Source: Dipteronia dyeriana (taxonomy: Eukaryota; Streptophyta; Magnoliopsida; Sapindales; Sapindaceae). From it: a stretch of DNA of 64,000 nt. This document shows, in pieces, positions 1-12,202 of this stretch. Both the position numbers and the translations under genes were made by a program. The DNA is taken from positions 66,537,192 through 66,601,191 of the forward strand of contig CM065300.1 of NCBI GenBank assembly GCA_032871835.1, given 5' to 3'. The notes below the pieces were generated by a model. It searched no databases and had not been told where the DNA came from. It saw nothing but the letters and a program-made list of their open reading frames with translations. Numbering within the stretch: position 1 is the stretch's first letter; every line of letters starts with the position of its first letter.

Positions 1-1121
1 ATAAAAATAAAATAAATTTTGAATCAAATTAAGGTATTATGAATGATATTAACAATATTTGTTCCACATTTGCCGGCGAGGGTTGTTTGGAATTGAAGAA
101 GTGGTGTGGTACAATTTGATATATTATATGTTTTTTATTTTTATTTTTGGGTATTATAAAGAAGTGAAATGAATTTATAAATTAAACAATTAAATTTTTG
201 ATGGAATAAAAAATAGTTAATTTAGAAGTCCAATAATATCAAGTGTTGAGGAGTCTCTCCAATGATTTGCCTTTAATGGGCATGAGCATGTGTGATGATA
301 ATATTATAATAATGAACAACACCACATTTGGCAAAAGTATATATGTGATGGGCTACTTTGAAACAAACATCTTGCTTATCAATTTACATGTTTAATGTTT
401 GTTCTATAAACTATACAAAAATAAAAATGAAATAAAATTATATATATATATATAACCCAAAGGAATCCGATGCACTCAGATCTCACCATAGATTTTCATT
501 GTTTTTTTATTATTATTATTATTTCTTCACTGATTTTGTTCTCTGCCTCCTTGCTTCTCTGTAAAGTTGCTTTGGTTTTGCTTTTGCATTAAAAAAAGTG
601 TCACATTTACCTATTACATCGAGATTAATTGATCCTGATCTCTCTTTTTTTTAACAAATCAAGAAATACATAATTAAATGAACATTGACAAAAAAAACAT
701 ATCAGTCCAGAACTCCAGATGCTATTTCAAGCAACCAAAAAACACCAATCAACCCAAGAGTCTAGTGCCACGTTATAGTTTAACAGATATTTTGAAGGTT
801 CAAAACTGCATTCAATTTTATAGAATAGAATGCATACTTTAAATACAGGTATTGTCATTAGACTATTGACCCACATGGTTTTGTTAATTGTCCACTCCCC
901 CCCAGCTCGCTGGAAAAAAAAAATTATATTTCAAAATTTTAGAATTTTTTTAGAAAAATTTGTATTTAAAATTTTACAAATGTTTGAACTATACATTTTA
1001 GGTTTTTATCATTTGATCCCTCCAATTCTTGACTTCCAGTTCCGTCCATGCCACCATCCATCTCAAAACTCCAGCACTCAAACCCTAACCCACTACACCC
1101 ACCACTCAAAAAATTTATAGA
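1..1121. other. AT-rich intergenic stretch
   Basis: No coding region, RNA gene or repeat boundary could be supported here. The longest open frame (830..1120, 96 codons) is low in complexity and looks like chance. Short AT runs occur near 440-460. Confidence 0.6.
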
Positions 1122-1129
1122 CCCAGCGG

Positions 1130-1608
1130 TAATGGTGTCCATGGTTCGGTTCCGATTCGGTTTCGGTTTCGGTTACGAACCGCCGATTTCGGTTCCGTAG
1201 AAAGATCGAACCGTAACCGTAACCGTAACCGGAATGGGACGGTTTGGGACGGTTTCGATTACGACCGTTTTTCGGTTACTGTTCGGTCTCGGTTTGTGAA
1301 ACCGAACGTTTCGATTCGGTTTCGGTTTGGTTCGGGTTTTTTTTTCATATATATTACCACGTGTCAGCAACTGATTCGTTGTTGCATTTTTTTTTTATTG
1401 AAACCGTTGGTTAAACCGTCGGTTAAACCGTCGGTTTTTATACAGTTTTTCAGAAATCCTAACCGTAACCGAACTGTTAGGAACTGGTTTCCAACTGGTT
1501 TCCAACCGGTTTTGTAACCAACGGTTTCGGTTACGGTTTTAGTTACGGTTTTAAAATGGCGGTTTCGGTTCGGTTTCGAACGGTTTAACCGAACAGTGGA
1601 CACCTCTA
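1130..1608. mobile_element. hAT-like MITE, AACCG-rich (copy 1)
   Basis: The left end TAATGGTGTCCATGGTTCGG and the right end (reverse complement TAGAGGTGTCCACTGTTCGG) form terminal inverted repeats. They are flanked by CCCAGCGG (1122..1129) and CCCAACGG (1609..1616), an 8 bp target duplication with one mismatch, which is the hAT size. The inside is filled with short GGTTTCGGTT / AACCGTAACC motifs on both strands and has no transposase. A related copy lies at 50950..51383. Small open frames inside are by-products of the repeat. Confidence 0.75.
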
Positions 1609-1616
1609 CCCAACGG

Positions 1617-2164
1617 CCACAACTGTATTTTTTTTTCCATTAAAAGACCAACATCAACCCCACCCTTAACCAAACCCATGCTAGCCACCTAAACTAGCAA
1701 CCAACCAAACCCCACCATCGCGGTTCGTTTTTCGACTAGGAGTTCGCTGTGCCAGGCAAAACTGAAGAAGAAGAAGAAGCCGGAGTTCGTGCCGCTGGAG
1801 GAGACTGCCGGAGTAGGGAGAGAGAGAAAGAAAATAATATATTTCGGTTTAGGTTAGGGTTTGGTGTTTGCCGTTTGGGAGCTAGAGAAGATGATGGGAC
1901 TATATATGATGAAGATTTGAGTATCGTTAAATAATTTTATATATTTTTAATTATTTTACATATTTACCCTTATAATTATTATCTTATTAACTCATGGTTA
2001 ACTTTTGAATAATTATCCAAATCATTGGAGGAGGGCAATGCTCACCCTGGTGAGTAAAAATGAATTTAACAAGAAACGCGCTTCTCCCGTTAACAAAAAT
2101 GATAATTTAAGGGTGGTGAGACATGAATTTAATACTCCAATAAATCAACCATTAAAACTAGGAG
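1617..2164. other. Intergenic, no supported gene
   Basis: A 61-codon frame at 1749..1934 is Glu/Arg-rich and matches nothing I recognise. The stretch 2010..2060 (GGAGGAGGGCAATGCTCA) resembles one near 5970..6020, so a dispersed repeat is likely. Confidence 0.4.
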
Positions 2165-2383
2165 GAATTGAATCACTCTCCAAATCCACTCTCTTTTCAT
2201 TTGATGATATATGAACAAAATTAATTTTTACACGTTAAACAATAAGCATTTATAAATGACCTCATTTATCATTTTATTTATAATATAAATCAATAAACTA
2301 AATTCCAAGATTACCTTCTTCTTTAACTTTAACAATTTTTCATTTAGTATTAATTTTTCTACAAAAACAAAATGGATAGTTAT

Positions 2384-3090
2384 CCCGCTGACCATCAACT
2401 CTTACCACCATTATTAAAATGGTCACCGGATGAAGAATTAGTTTCAAAATGATTATTTTATATAAACAATGTTACGTTAATGATCATTCCATCAAATTCC
2501 ATCCAATAAGTGATATTTTGGTAAATAGGGGATATCGTTAATTTATTTTAGATATTTTTTTGGAAATCAATTTTTTCTTTTGATTTTTAAAACAAATAAT
2601 TATATTTAATGTGTGCATATATGTATAGTATATCCTATATATATATATATATATATATATATTCTTTTCAACTTATCTCTAATATACTTTTTAGAATTTT
2701 AATCTTTAAAAATATATATATATATATCTTTTCAACTTATCTCACATATATTTTTTAGAATTTTTAGATTTTGTAACCTTAATCTCCTTAAAAAAGAAAC
2801 ATATATATACACATATACATGTTTGATATATGTGGTATACATATATACATACACTAAATATAATTATTTGTTTTAAAAAAACAAAAGAAAAATTGATTTC
2901 CAATAAATATATAATATAAATTAATAATATCTTATTATTTATCAAAATGTCACTTATCAGACGAAATTGTATGGAATGATCATTAGTATAACATTGTTTA
3001 CCAAAAATTATCATTTTGAAACCAGTTCCCCATCTGATGGTCATTTTATTAATGATGACAATAGTTGATGGGCAGCGAGATAATTATACC
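2384..3090. mobile_element. Inner foldback element nested in the outer one
   Basis: The left arm 2384..2640 pairs with 2790..3085. Both arms contain TGATCATTCCAT and GGTTTCAAAATGAT-like blocks in inverted orientation over roughly 260 bp. The loop holds AT dinucleotide runs near 2635..2662 and 2710..2728. A transcript could form a long hairpin. Confidence 0.55.
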
Positions 3091-3404
3091 AAAATAAAAA
3101 TATCAGGTCTAAGTTTAACATTTGTGAACAAAGTTTGTTTGGTTATTACGTGAATACAGATTTTGATGATGTGAAATTTTGTTTCACCACAATTTATATT
3201 GTATTAATCATTGATAATATTCAGCCAAGATTTTTTATACAAAAAAACTAACAAAAAAAAATCAAATTATAAGGAAATTATTATTTATATTCGCTCATTT
3301 TATTATGGTACCATTATATCATTTAAATAATCATAAGCGTACTTTTAAATTAAACTACCGTAGAGTGAGCGGCATCTGGGTGGAGTACCGGAGTTGTAGA
3401 ACTG

Positions 3405-3409
<5 letters not shown>

Positions 3410-3449
<40 letters not shown>
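3410..3449. repeat. (AT)n microsatellite
   Basis: Uninterrupted AT dinucleotides of about 40 bp, next to the right arm of the outer foldback element. Confidence 0.9.
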
Positions 3450-3452
<3 letters not shown>

Positions 3453-3692
3453 GATGTTAAATGAAAAATTGTTAAAGTTAAAAAAGATAGGCAATCTTGG
3501 GATTTAGTTTATTGGTTTACATAGTAAATAAAATTACAAATGAGACCATTTATAAAGGTGCAATGCTTAATGTGTAAAAAATAATGTATAAATGGTTAAA
3601 TGTTTAATGTGTAAAAATTATTGTCATCCACATATCATCATATAAAATGAGGGTGGGTTGAAAAAGTGGATTTTGAGAGTGATTCCAACAGT

Positions 3693-6407
3693 CAGCGGCC
3701 AAATCAGAATTTTAGTTTTAAGATAAAAATAATATTCAATGTCACGCCAGATATATTGTAACCGGTCATTGTTTTATATCTCGAAAATCATTTATAACCA
3801 AATCTATTAAATTTTTAGTTCGATTTTCATTTCAATTACATAACAATTTAGTTTATGAAAAAATATTTTTCTTCTTTTTGCAATTTCTAACATAATTAAG
3901 AATCGGGTTTTTTTAATAGTTTCCGTCTAATAAAATTTAAATTTTAATAACATTTTTAAAACATAAAAAAAAAATGTTAATAAATATTCAATAATTTAAA
4001 TGACAAGAGATATAAAATAAATATATTCATCATAACATATTAAAATATCATTGTATATCTGTATTATTAATATATTTAAATTATAATTATTTAAATATTT
4101 AATATTTAATTATTCATTTTAAATCAAAATAACTTAAAATAACTTAAAATAATTTTAAATAAATAAAGATTTAAATTAAAACTAATAAAGTTAGTGTATT
4201 TCGAAAAATGAGCGATAAAGTCAAGTTTAATTTAAAAAATAAAAATTAATGTCCAATTACCCAAATCTACACACCGTCCAAGTTTCTCTTTCTCTTCTCT
4301 CACAACTAACAATTTCTCTCTTTTCTTTCACATGTCTCCAACCTCTCATCTCTAACCTCTACTCGAAACTTCTTCAACAATTTTTTTCTTTCTGGAATTT
4401 CTTGGGGGAACCATGGCCCCTTTCGGCCCCCCTCTAGATCCGCCCCTGGATGGTGGCAATTATTTTCTGGGTTGTTGTTGGTTTTTTTTTTAGAAGCACC
4501 ATTACACAAATGAATTGCTGATAGGATACTTAATGAGAACCTGGGTGTTCGTTTTTTACACTCATCATCAAAACAGATAATGGTCCGGTGTTATTCTTGG
4601 CAACATCTTCTTCAATTGGCTGGCTCATATTGATAAAAGTAAACTTTAAAATTCTTCACACAAAACCTGTATAAAAAAACGATCGGGCCTCCATCAGAGT
4701 AGCAAGTCAGCTGGGTTGTATTTTGCTGTGTTCTTGTGGGTTTTTTTTAGTGAAAAATGGGTGTTTATTTTGTGCTTCTGGGTTTTGAAAGTGTTGATCT
4801 GGAATTTTTGTTTTTTTTCCAATTGATATTGAATTTCTGATTTTGTTTTTTAAAGATTTTTAATTTCTTAATTGGATTAAAGTGTTCACAAAAAAAGGGT
4901 AAAATCGGTAAACCTTAAAATATATAATAAATAATTTATAATTTATAAAACCTCACTTTAAGAGTTAAATGTATTTTAAAAAACTATAATCATTTATGTC
5001 CTAAACTACCCTTCAACTCATCCATTAGATTTAATAATTAATAACACCCGACAATACTTATAAAACCAATAAAAAAAAAATACGAGTTAATACACCCCAC
5101 ACCCCTTCTCTCTATATTTTACATTTCTCTTTGTAATTTGTATTGGCTTCTAGCTTCTGACTTCCTTCTACATATTATCATTTTTCTTATCTCAATTGAA
5201 CATCTTAATAGCCTTTTTTTCTTTTTTTCTTTCTTTCTTTAGTTTTAAATTATTATATTTTATTGTGGAAAAGTAAATCTCTCTCCCTCGGTTCATCGGC
5301 CTTCGCAAGGATGTCGGAGACGGTTCACCGGCACACCGCTGACAGGAGAGAGAGATCGGGAAGAGAGAGAGAGGAAAGGAGAGAGAAAAGACAGATAAAA
5401 TGTTTGGGGATGGTTTTTATATGGGACATTCAAGTAATTTCTCAAAAAGTGGCTATTAACAAATAAATGTTCGTATGTTGTTAAAAACAAAATTTCCATA
5501 ATAATTATAGTTATTTTTAACAATTTCCACTTAATTTTATCAAGTTTGTTTCATTTGTGATAGTCTGTATATATGGAAGAAACAATTTTTTATTAGATTA
5601 TTATGTATTGAAAACCAAAGAATTTAGGGTCTATAATGTTAACCGAACTTTTATAAGACAACATAATTATACGTATACATGAAATAAACAAATATATTTC
5701 ATTTTTTTTTATTGAAAATGATGAATTTAGGGTTTATAATATTAAAAGAAGTTTACCGGCGATGGAATTATAAATGGAAGTGAAGTTTCACATGAATTCA
5801 ATGATAAAAGAATCAACTATGAAATTGAATATTTTTTAACTAATTTTGATAAAGGATATAAATGTAAAATTAAATAAATTTTAAAAGTGAGGTATTATTA
5901 GACCAATAAAGGATGTGTGAATAACACTACTCTTAATCAAATCATGATTAATTTTTGGACACATCCAAATTTGAGGAGGGGGTAATGCTCAACCCTAGTT
6001 AAGGGATGAGTAAAAATGAACTCCTTCTCATTCGGATGTCTCTAATTATTTTATTTTATATATTTTATAACATTAGTTAAAGGTTTAATACTACTTATTC
6101 ACTATGATTGATGGTAAATATCACTTATTTAGTTACATAGTTGGGCAATATATTAAAAAATATATTTATATAGTGTTACCGTATTAGTAGTACTCCTCTG
6201 TTTTGATTCTGAACGGCAGCAGCCAAACAGCAAGTATAGAATAAATTATTAATATTTCCTTGTCTTAATCTCTATTAGCTAATAATTCAGCACTTAATTA
6301 ATTTAAGCTTACTTTTAGATGATAGTGACAGATTAAGATATATTTATTAAATAAATTTACAATAATTTTATGTGTATCCATTAATATAGAATTATAAAGT
6401 ATAGAGT
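3693..6407. other. Intergenic, no supported gene
   Basis: AT-rich. CT-rich tracts at 4270..4400 and near 5105..5240, and purine-rich GAGA runs near 5345..5395, create short open frames (4249..4437, 5263..5466) with no recognisable product. They could be leader remnants of lost genes, but nothing shows it. Confidence 0.4.
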
Positions 6408-6555
6408 AATGTTACTTTATCCAAATGTCGTGACATCATTCTAATCCATTCATTTAAGTCAAGTAAATCTGATATAATTTAAATGAATGGATTATAATAA
6501 TGCAACATCATTTAAGCACCAGATTTAGATATAAAATTTGGATAAAGTTTCATTA
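6408..6555. mobile_element. Short MITE with near-complete inverted symmetry
   Basis: GTAATGTTACTTTATCCAAAT on the left pairs with TTTGGATAAAGTTTCATTA on the right, and ATCCATTCATTTAA meets TTAAATGAATGGAT at the centre. About 148 bp, non-coding. Superfamily not assigned. Confidence 0.55.
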
Positions 6556-6957
6556 ATATAGAGGATATTATAATTATATGAGAATCAATACCGCATAGAG
6601 GATTTATATACTATTAAATTTCAATACTTGGTTTTTTTGTGAGATATATATTATATAGGTCATGACATTATGAGTATATATATCATTATCTTGTTATATG
6701 TTTTTTTTAAGGTTTCATCTCATTTTCTACATGTGGGCTATAATTACTAAAAAAATTATAGTTTGTATTATATATTTTTTCGATTGGGGGCTGATTTGAA
6801 CTATAACCTCAAAATTCTGGTGAGATGTGCGTTTTTAGTGAGATGTGTGTTTACCTCTTAGACTAAAGATATCTCCGAACACTAAGAAATTTAGTACTTG
6901 TATATTTTTTTTTTTAAATCAATGTTTAATTACTTTTTAAGTTTTACTTATATATAT

Positions 6958-7827
6958 TCGATTTCTCGATGGATGAGAAAATCAACAATGTTTGATTTGG
7001 TTATGACCTGTTAAATGAGAAAGAGAAAGAGAAAGAGAAAGAGAAAGAGAAAGAGAATGCAATTGAAATAATAATGACACGAGTTTACGTGGTAAAACTC
7101 CGATGATCGGAGAAACATCAACGAGTGGTTGAATGCATAACCAAGCCAAATCCACTATTTAAACAAAGAATTACACCAGTCGATCTCTCTTGCCTCTCTC
7201 TTGCAGTGATTACATTTTTGAATCTGTCTCACGTCTATCTATATCGTTGTCTCTATGTCTATTACAATGAGATTAGGGGCCTATTTATATGTATAGAATT
7301 CTAATCCTTGTCGTACAAGTAAGGAAAAGGAATTGTATTTTAATTAAGACTGGTTGCTTGTTGAAGTTGTCTTTATCTTTTTTCCTGTTTCAGAGACCTT
7401 GTGAAGATCGAGTTTGAATCTTAATGGGATTCTGGTGGCTTAGTCCGTTTAAGACTTATTTCCTTATCGGCGTGTCATCTTTTAGAATAGTAGAGTTGTT
7501 GCCTGATTTGGGATTTGCTTCCTGTTTGATGTTTTATCCTTCTAGAGACTCTTTTTGACACAGATGTTTTGCGTATTGGAGTGATTCCCATGCTTACTCA
7601 CGTATGTGAATTGTATACTGAACTTCTTTACTCGGGTTTCTTGTGTTGTCCCGAGCAGAACATAATGTGCCAAGTACCTGTGTTCAAACTTACTCGGGTT
7701 CTTATTCCTTAGTGATGTCTTGGATGGTGTCTTTTAGTTGCCAGCTCGGATGGTCATCTGGCAATCTTTTTAAGGGATCTTCTTACCTGTCAGTGATGTA
7801 TACATTCAATGGAATACACATACAACA
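6958..7827 (-). repeat. 3' LTR of element A
   Basis: Matches 17912..18772 along its length, starting at CGATTTCTCGATGGATGAGA and ending at ACATACAACA. It carries a GAGAAA hexamer run (7018..7056), longer than in the partner LTR. The first 8 bases of the partner (TGTTGACG) are not present. On the minus strand, TATAAATAG near 7280 could be the TATA box. Confidence 0.85.
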
Positions 7828-7841
7828 ATACCCCCTTAAAA
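7828..7841 (-). other. Polypurine tract of element A
   Basis: On the minus strand it reads TTTTAAGGGGGTAT directly before the 3' LTR. This is identical to the tract of element B. It primes plus-strand DNA synthesis. Confidence 0.8.
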
Positions 7842-9524
7842 TATTTTTACCGAATAGAATTTATGTTGGCCGAAGTATTTTATTTGCTTGAAATTCCGAT
7901 TAATTTTTGTCTCGTCCTTCATTAGTGCTTCATTGAATAGGAAATATAACCCTTAAATCAATTCGCAATATTTATGACATGTCTTAATGGCGATCATGTA
8001 TGTGCAATCTGTCTCTTCATGCGAAATCCCAATGATTGTGAAGTTTTGAAATCTTGGCGGCTTGGTCAGTTCTTTCCATGACACGTGTCCTTCTATTGTT
8101 TGGTATATCTATGGCCATTTATGAGACAAGACTCGTCGACTATCGGATACACCGCCTACGTCACCAAATGTCCATTTCTTTTGATTTTTCCCACCTCTCG
8201 AAACCCTAGAGTTTCGTGTCTTCGACCATTTAAGTAGTTTATTTAAACTGAAGGGGGATGTTCATGTTCATTTTTCACAGAAAGAAACAAAAAACCTAGG
8301 TTTTCTTGCGTACAAATTTGTCTTGATTCTTCAACGAGGCTCTTCCTGGTTTATTCGCATCTGCTTTAAAGGTCGATTCAAATGGATCCTATTTCACGAC
8401 ACCACATTTTTGTTATAGCTTTCGATACACTTGAGTGTGGGAATTTTCAATTGGTTTCTTGTATTCGTAGATTATTGGGAGAAAATCCTTCTGATGAGCC
8501 TCATTTTCTAAATGTTAATGTTTCCGGGCTTTATCCTAATGTTCGTTTCAGTTCTAGCTCTGAATCTTCTTCCCGCTCTGAGTCTTTTATTTCTGATCAC
8601 AGGGTTCCTCTACAATCTAGGAAGGGAAAACATTGAAGTAATCGTACGGTTCTCAAGCATGGTTCAAGCGACATTCAAATTGAGAGGCAAGTAATTAGCG
8701 AGAATGATGTCAAGAAAGAGCATCGTACTTCTTGAATCCCCTTCTCTCTTTATTGCCCCAGTGCTTATGATGCAGTACCGAACGTGGTCGGGGAAACAGA
8801 AATTGAAAAGTATCGCGCTCAATTTGATCTGGACAATTCGGTTTTAATGGTTCCTGCTGGTAATAGTGCCATATGGAACCCTTCTCTGGGCATGGTAGCA
8901 ATTTATGGATCTATGCTATGCTGTGGTGTGAGTCTTCCCCTCCAGCCTTTCATTGCGTGGTTCCTTGCTGAGACCGGGATCGCTTCGGCCCAGCTTGCCC
9001 TGAACAACTATAAAATACTGATGTGTATGTGGCATATGTGGAGCCAGATGAACTTACCACTGCATTCTCCTCGTGAATCAGACATTTTGATACTTTAAGG
9101 CAATCTGGTCAGGCTGGAACTTACTTTCTTCTATCTAGCCAGCCAGATAGCTGGATTTCCGAGGGGACAAAGGTGAACCGGGGAGTCGATATTTCCTCGG
9201 ACGTCAAGAAGAAAGGTTTTGTATAGGGTTTTCCTACCTCGGACAAGTACTGGAAAAGTAGCTAGTTTTTCATCGGAGGAAATTGGGGACACGAGATCTA
9301 GCTCCCAGTTGGGGAAAATCAAGAAGTACTAAAGGTTTATAGTGTCTTTTACTCTCTTGCTCGCTAGAACAAGTCGTGGCCTACTTTTACTGATGTCGAG
9401 TTGACTAATCTTGCTCGAGCTGCTGCGCGTACTTTGGAGAAAAGGAGCAGACCCTATCTTTTTGATGAGAAGAAAATGATAGCCCTCAGCTTCTTTGCTC
9501 AGATTTTGGATTATCGTAGACGTC

Positions 9525-9596
9525 GTAAGTAGAATTTCTTCTCGTTTTCATTTTACTCTTTTAGTTCCGTTTCTTTTCTAACTCGTTTGTATTCAG
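9525..9596 (+). other. Predicted intron 1 of the antisense gene (A)
   Basis: Donor CGTC|GTAAGTA and acceptor GTATTCAG|TG, 72 bp, T-rich, phase 1. Element B has GTAAGTAA at the matching place. Joining the flanks restores the alignment of A with B (…DYRR + L-Y-D-M-D-I-V…). Confidence 0.7.
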
Positions 9597-10453
9597 TGTA
9601 TGATATGGACATCGTCTGCGACGTTTAGACTCGCCAGGTGAAATCGATTACTCAAGTAAGTCGTAAGGAAGATTCTCGCCAAAATAAGGATGAGGATTTT
9701 TTGCCTAATGATGAGTCGGATGAGGATTCTGATAGGCAAGTGAACATGTTCCTGAGTATATTCCTGAAGAAGTTATTCAGCCGACTGCGGGGGAGTTAAA
9801 GGGGTCTGAATGGCCCTATGGGACTTGGTGGTGACCAAACGGTGTTTGAGGATGAAAGCAGACAGGGGATGCATCCTAGTGTTGCAACGTCTGGTGAACC
9901 TAGTTCCCTGGTTGATGAAATGCATGCCGAGCAGTTTGCTGATGTGAATGAGGAAGAAGTTAGGGTACCCCCTGATGAGCAGGTTAACCTTCATCCTGAT
10001 CTTTTTGAATCCTTCCAAGATATTACTGAAGATCAAGAAGATCATGCAGCTGAACTCGAGTTTCACCATACTAGGGTCGAGAAAAGGAAGGCACATGATT
10101 CTCCCGTTTAACTTCGTCACAAAGTTCCTTGGGTGGTGACATTTGTTGAGTCAAGTGAAGAGGAGGATGCCGATGTTGGAGTTCCCCCGAGTGCTTAAGT
10201 GGAGAAATCTTTGGGAGGGGAGAATCCTCATGAGGGTCTAGAAAGAGAAGTCCCCCCCGAGGTTGAGGTTGAGGTTGAGGTTGAGGTTGAGGATGCAATA
10301 GGTTCCTCGGAAAAGCCTATGGGTCCCACTCCCTAGGACATGTTGAGAGTCATGTCATATGGCCAAGTTTTTATCGAGGACGACCACTGGAGCCACTTCA
10401 GGAATGGTTCCCCGACAGATCATCTTCAAAACATTTTCAATAGCGTGAGCTAC

Positions 10454-10522
10454 GTAAGTTTTTCGGACTGTATTTTTTACATTTATCGTGCTTTGGGGTA
10501 TCTGTAACTCATTTATCCACAG
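10454..10522 (+). other. Predicted intron 2 of the antisense gene (A)
   Basis: Donor AGCTAC|GTAAGTT and acceptor TTATCCACAG|GTGGTC, 69 bp, phase 0, just before the coiled-coil exon. Element B has an intron at the same position and phase. Confidence 0.75.
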
Positions 10523-11419
10523 GTGGTCACTGAGTTTGCTAAAGCTGTTCAGACGCAACAACACCAAGCTGATAGGATAAGGCGTCTGGAGGCCCAGTTA
10601 AAATAGAGTGAGGATAACCGTGTTCAAGTTGAGACGGTCTACCAAAAGGAGGCAAGTTCTACTCAAGAATTTACCGATCAATGTTTAGCAAAACAGATGG
10701 AGGCCGATGAGAAGGCTAACTCTTTCCAAAATTTACTCTCGGTTGCTCAGAAGTCAATGCTTAAAGCTAAACAAGAGGCCGAACAAGCAAAATCATCTTA
10801 TGAGCAAAAGATTGATGACCTTGAGAGCCAAGTCCTGACAGCTGAATCCCTTTCGTAGAAGGCCAGACTGGAACTTGAAGTTCAAGGGGTTGATCGCTTC
10901 AAGAGGTCCCCAGCTTATGATACCTTACTTCTTATGGAGTTTCAACGGGGGTTGGTTTCAGCCGGTGAATTCTTCAAAGTCAAGAATCGGGGAACTGATA
11001 AGGCTCGGGCTAATTGGGAATTATCAATAAAAAATCATGTGGATCGTTCCTTGTAGGCCTTTCTGATTTAAATGAAGGAGTAGAGAGCCTATTGTCGCAG
11101 TTAAGGCAAATATCCACACATATGCACCTAGAGGTCCCGTCCGAGCACTGTCTTTCGACGTTCTATGCCGATCAAGAGGCTGGGACGGATGGGTCGGAGC
11201 CCGTTGTTGGACTGGTTCCTGGAATGGATTATGGTGCTTAGATGGATGACACGGTTGACACAATCGGCTGGCCCTCGAATGAGAGTCTTCTCTGGGAGTA
11301 CGAAATGGTGCCCGATCCGAGCATTAGCAAGAGCTCTAAATCCCCAGCCCTATCATTGATGTGTTTGTAAAGCTTTATTTGTTTAATAAAGTTCCATATT
11401 TTGAACGACTGCTTCTGTG

Positions 11420-11690
11420 AATTTAAAATTCCAAGTATCTTATTAACTGACTATTGTCAATATCAGAATAACCTTTTTTTTTTTTAAATGCCAAGTATCT
11501 TATTTAACGGGCTATCTCTGTTGCCCGAGCAACTTCGCCGAGTATCCTATTTAACTGGGTAGTTTTGTTGCCCGAACAATTTTTAAACGTCAAGTATCTT
11601 ATGAACTGGCTAACGCAATTTTAAGTGTCAAGTATCTTATTAAACTAGCTAATATTATTAACCGAGTCATCTCGAAATAGGCAAGTAGAT
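11420..11690. repeat. Degenerate tandem repeats in the 3' zone of A
   Basis: Repeated CCAAGTATCTTATT(A)AACTGGC-like units separated by TTGCCCGAACAA-like spacers. They are the complement of the 91 bp repeats of element B and lie in the same place, between the end of pol and the end of the antisense gene. Confidence 0.65.
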
Positions 11691-12202
11691 TTGTACTTGT
11701 GTTTCATACTCGGTTGCTACCCAAACGTTACATCAAGGCTCACCACGATCATACGTTCGAGTTCTTACGCAAGTCATTGAGGACGTCTCATAGTTTTGCT
11801 TGCGTAAGGGTTTACGGAATCGTTAAGCTCTGAATTGCTTAACACAGCTGTGCAACTCATCAGGATTTTCCCGACGGTGAACCGAGCAGTTTTCCAGAAT
11901 CTGGTGCATCGGGTTTGCCTTTTGGCTAAGGTCTTGACTGACCTTGCTCAGCTGGCATGCTCCTTTGAGTTTCTCTGCCCATTCAGGAATTTTGCCAAAT
12001 TAATGGTCCCGAGCATTTTATTTTATGCAGTTTCATGCTTAAATATTTTTCATGTTATTATCAAATGCTCAGATTTCTGGAATCCTGTGTCGGGCTTTTA
12101 TTCATAACTGCAAAACTAACAATATGAAAATCCCAAAGGGTTGCTAAGATAAATAAAGTAAAGTAAAATAAAATCATCCTGACTAAAAATTAGAAACAAA
12201 TT

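Larger units (their letters stand above)
2165..3692. mobile_element. Outer foldback/MITE element with long inverted arms
   Basis: About 2168..2351 and 3452..3692 are imperfect inverted repeats. For example, TTGAATCACTCTCCAAATCC on the left pairs with GAGAGTGATTCCAAC on the right, and both arms carry the motif CAATAAACTAAAT(T/C)CCAAGATT or its complement. No transposase is present and I could not settle a target duplication. A second foldback (2384..3090) lies between the arms. Confidence 0.55.
8382..11370 (+). pseudogene. Antisense accessory gene of element A (Transposase_28-like, spliced)
   Basis: This gene lies opposite to gag-pol, between the 3' repeats and the 3' LTR. It starts at ATG 8382 and ends near 11370. 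The N-terminal part has a Ser-rich stretch followed by a domain resembling Pfam 'Putative gypsy type transposon' (Transposase_28): FDLDNSVLMVPAGNSAIW, then MVAIYGSMLCCGVSLPLQPF and ALNNYKILMCMW. The middle is acidic, with a VEVEVE run coded by a GGTTGA minisatellite (10258..10294). The C-terminal part is a coiled-coil (QTQQHQADRIRRLEAQL) with a conserved tail (WPSNESLLWEYEMVPDPS). Exons are joined across two short introns (9525..9596 and 10454..10522). Stops and frameshifts (for example after codon 84) make it a pseudogene. Its molecular function is unknown; the family name is historical and does not prove transposase activity. Confidence 0.7.

Noticed and set aside
4249..5523. Short frames near CT- and GA-rich tracts
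   Set aside because: Simple-sequence products without recognisable protein features.
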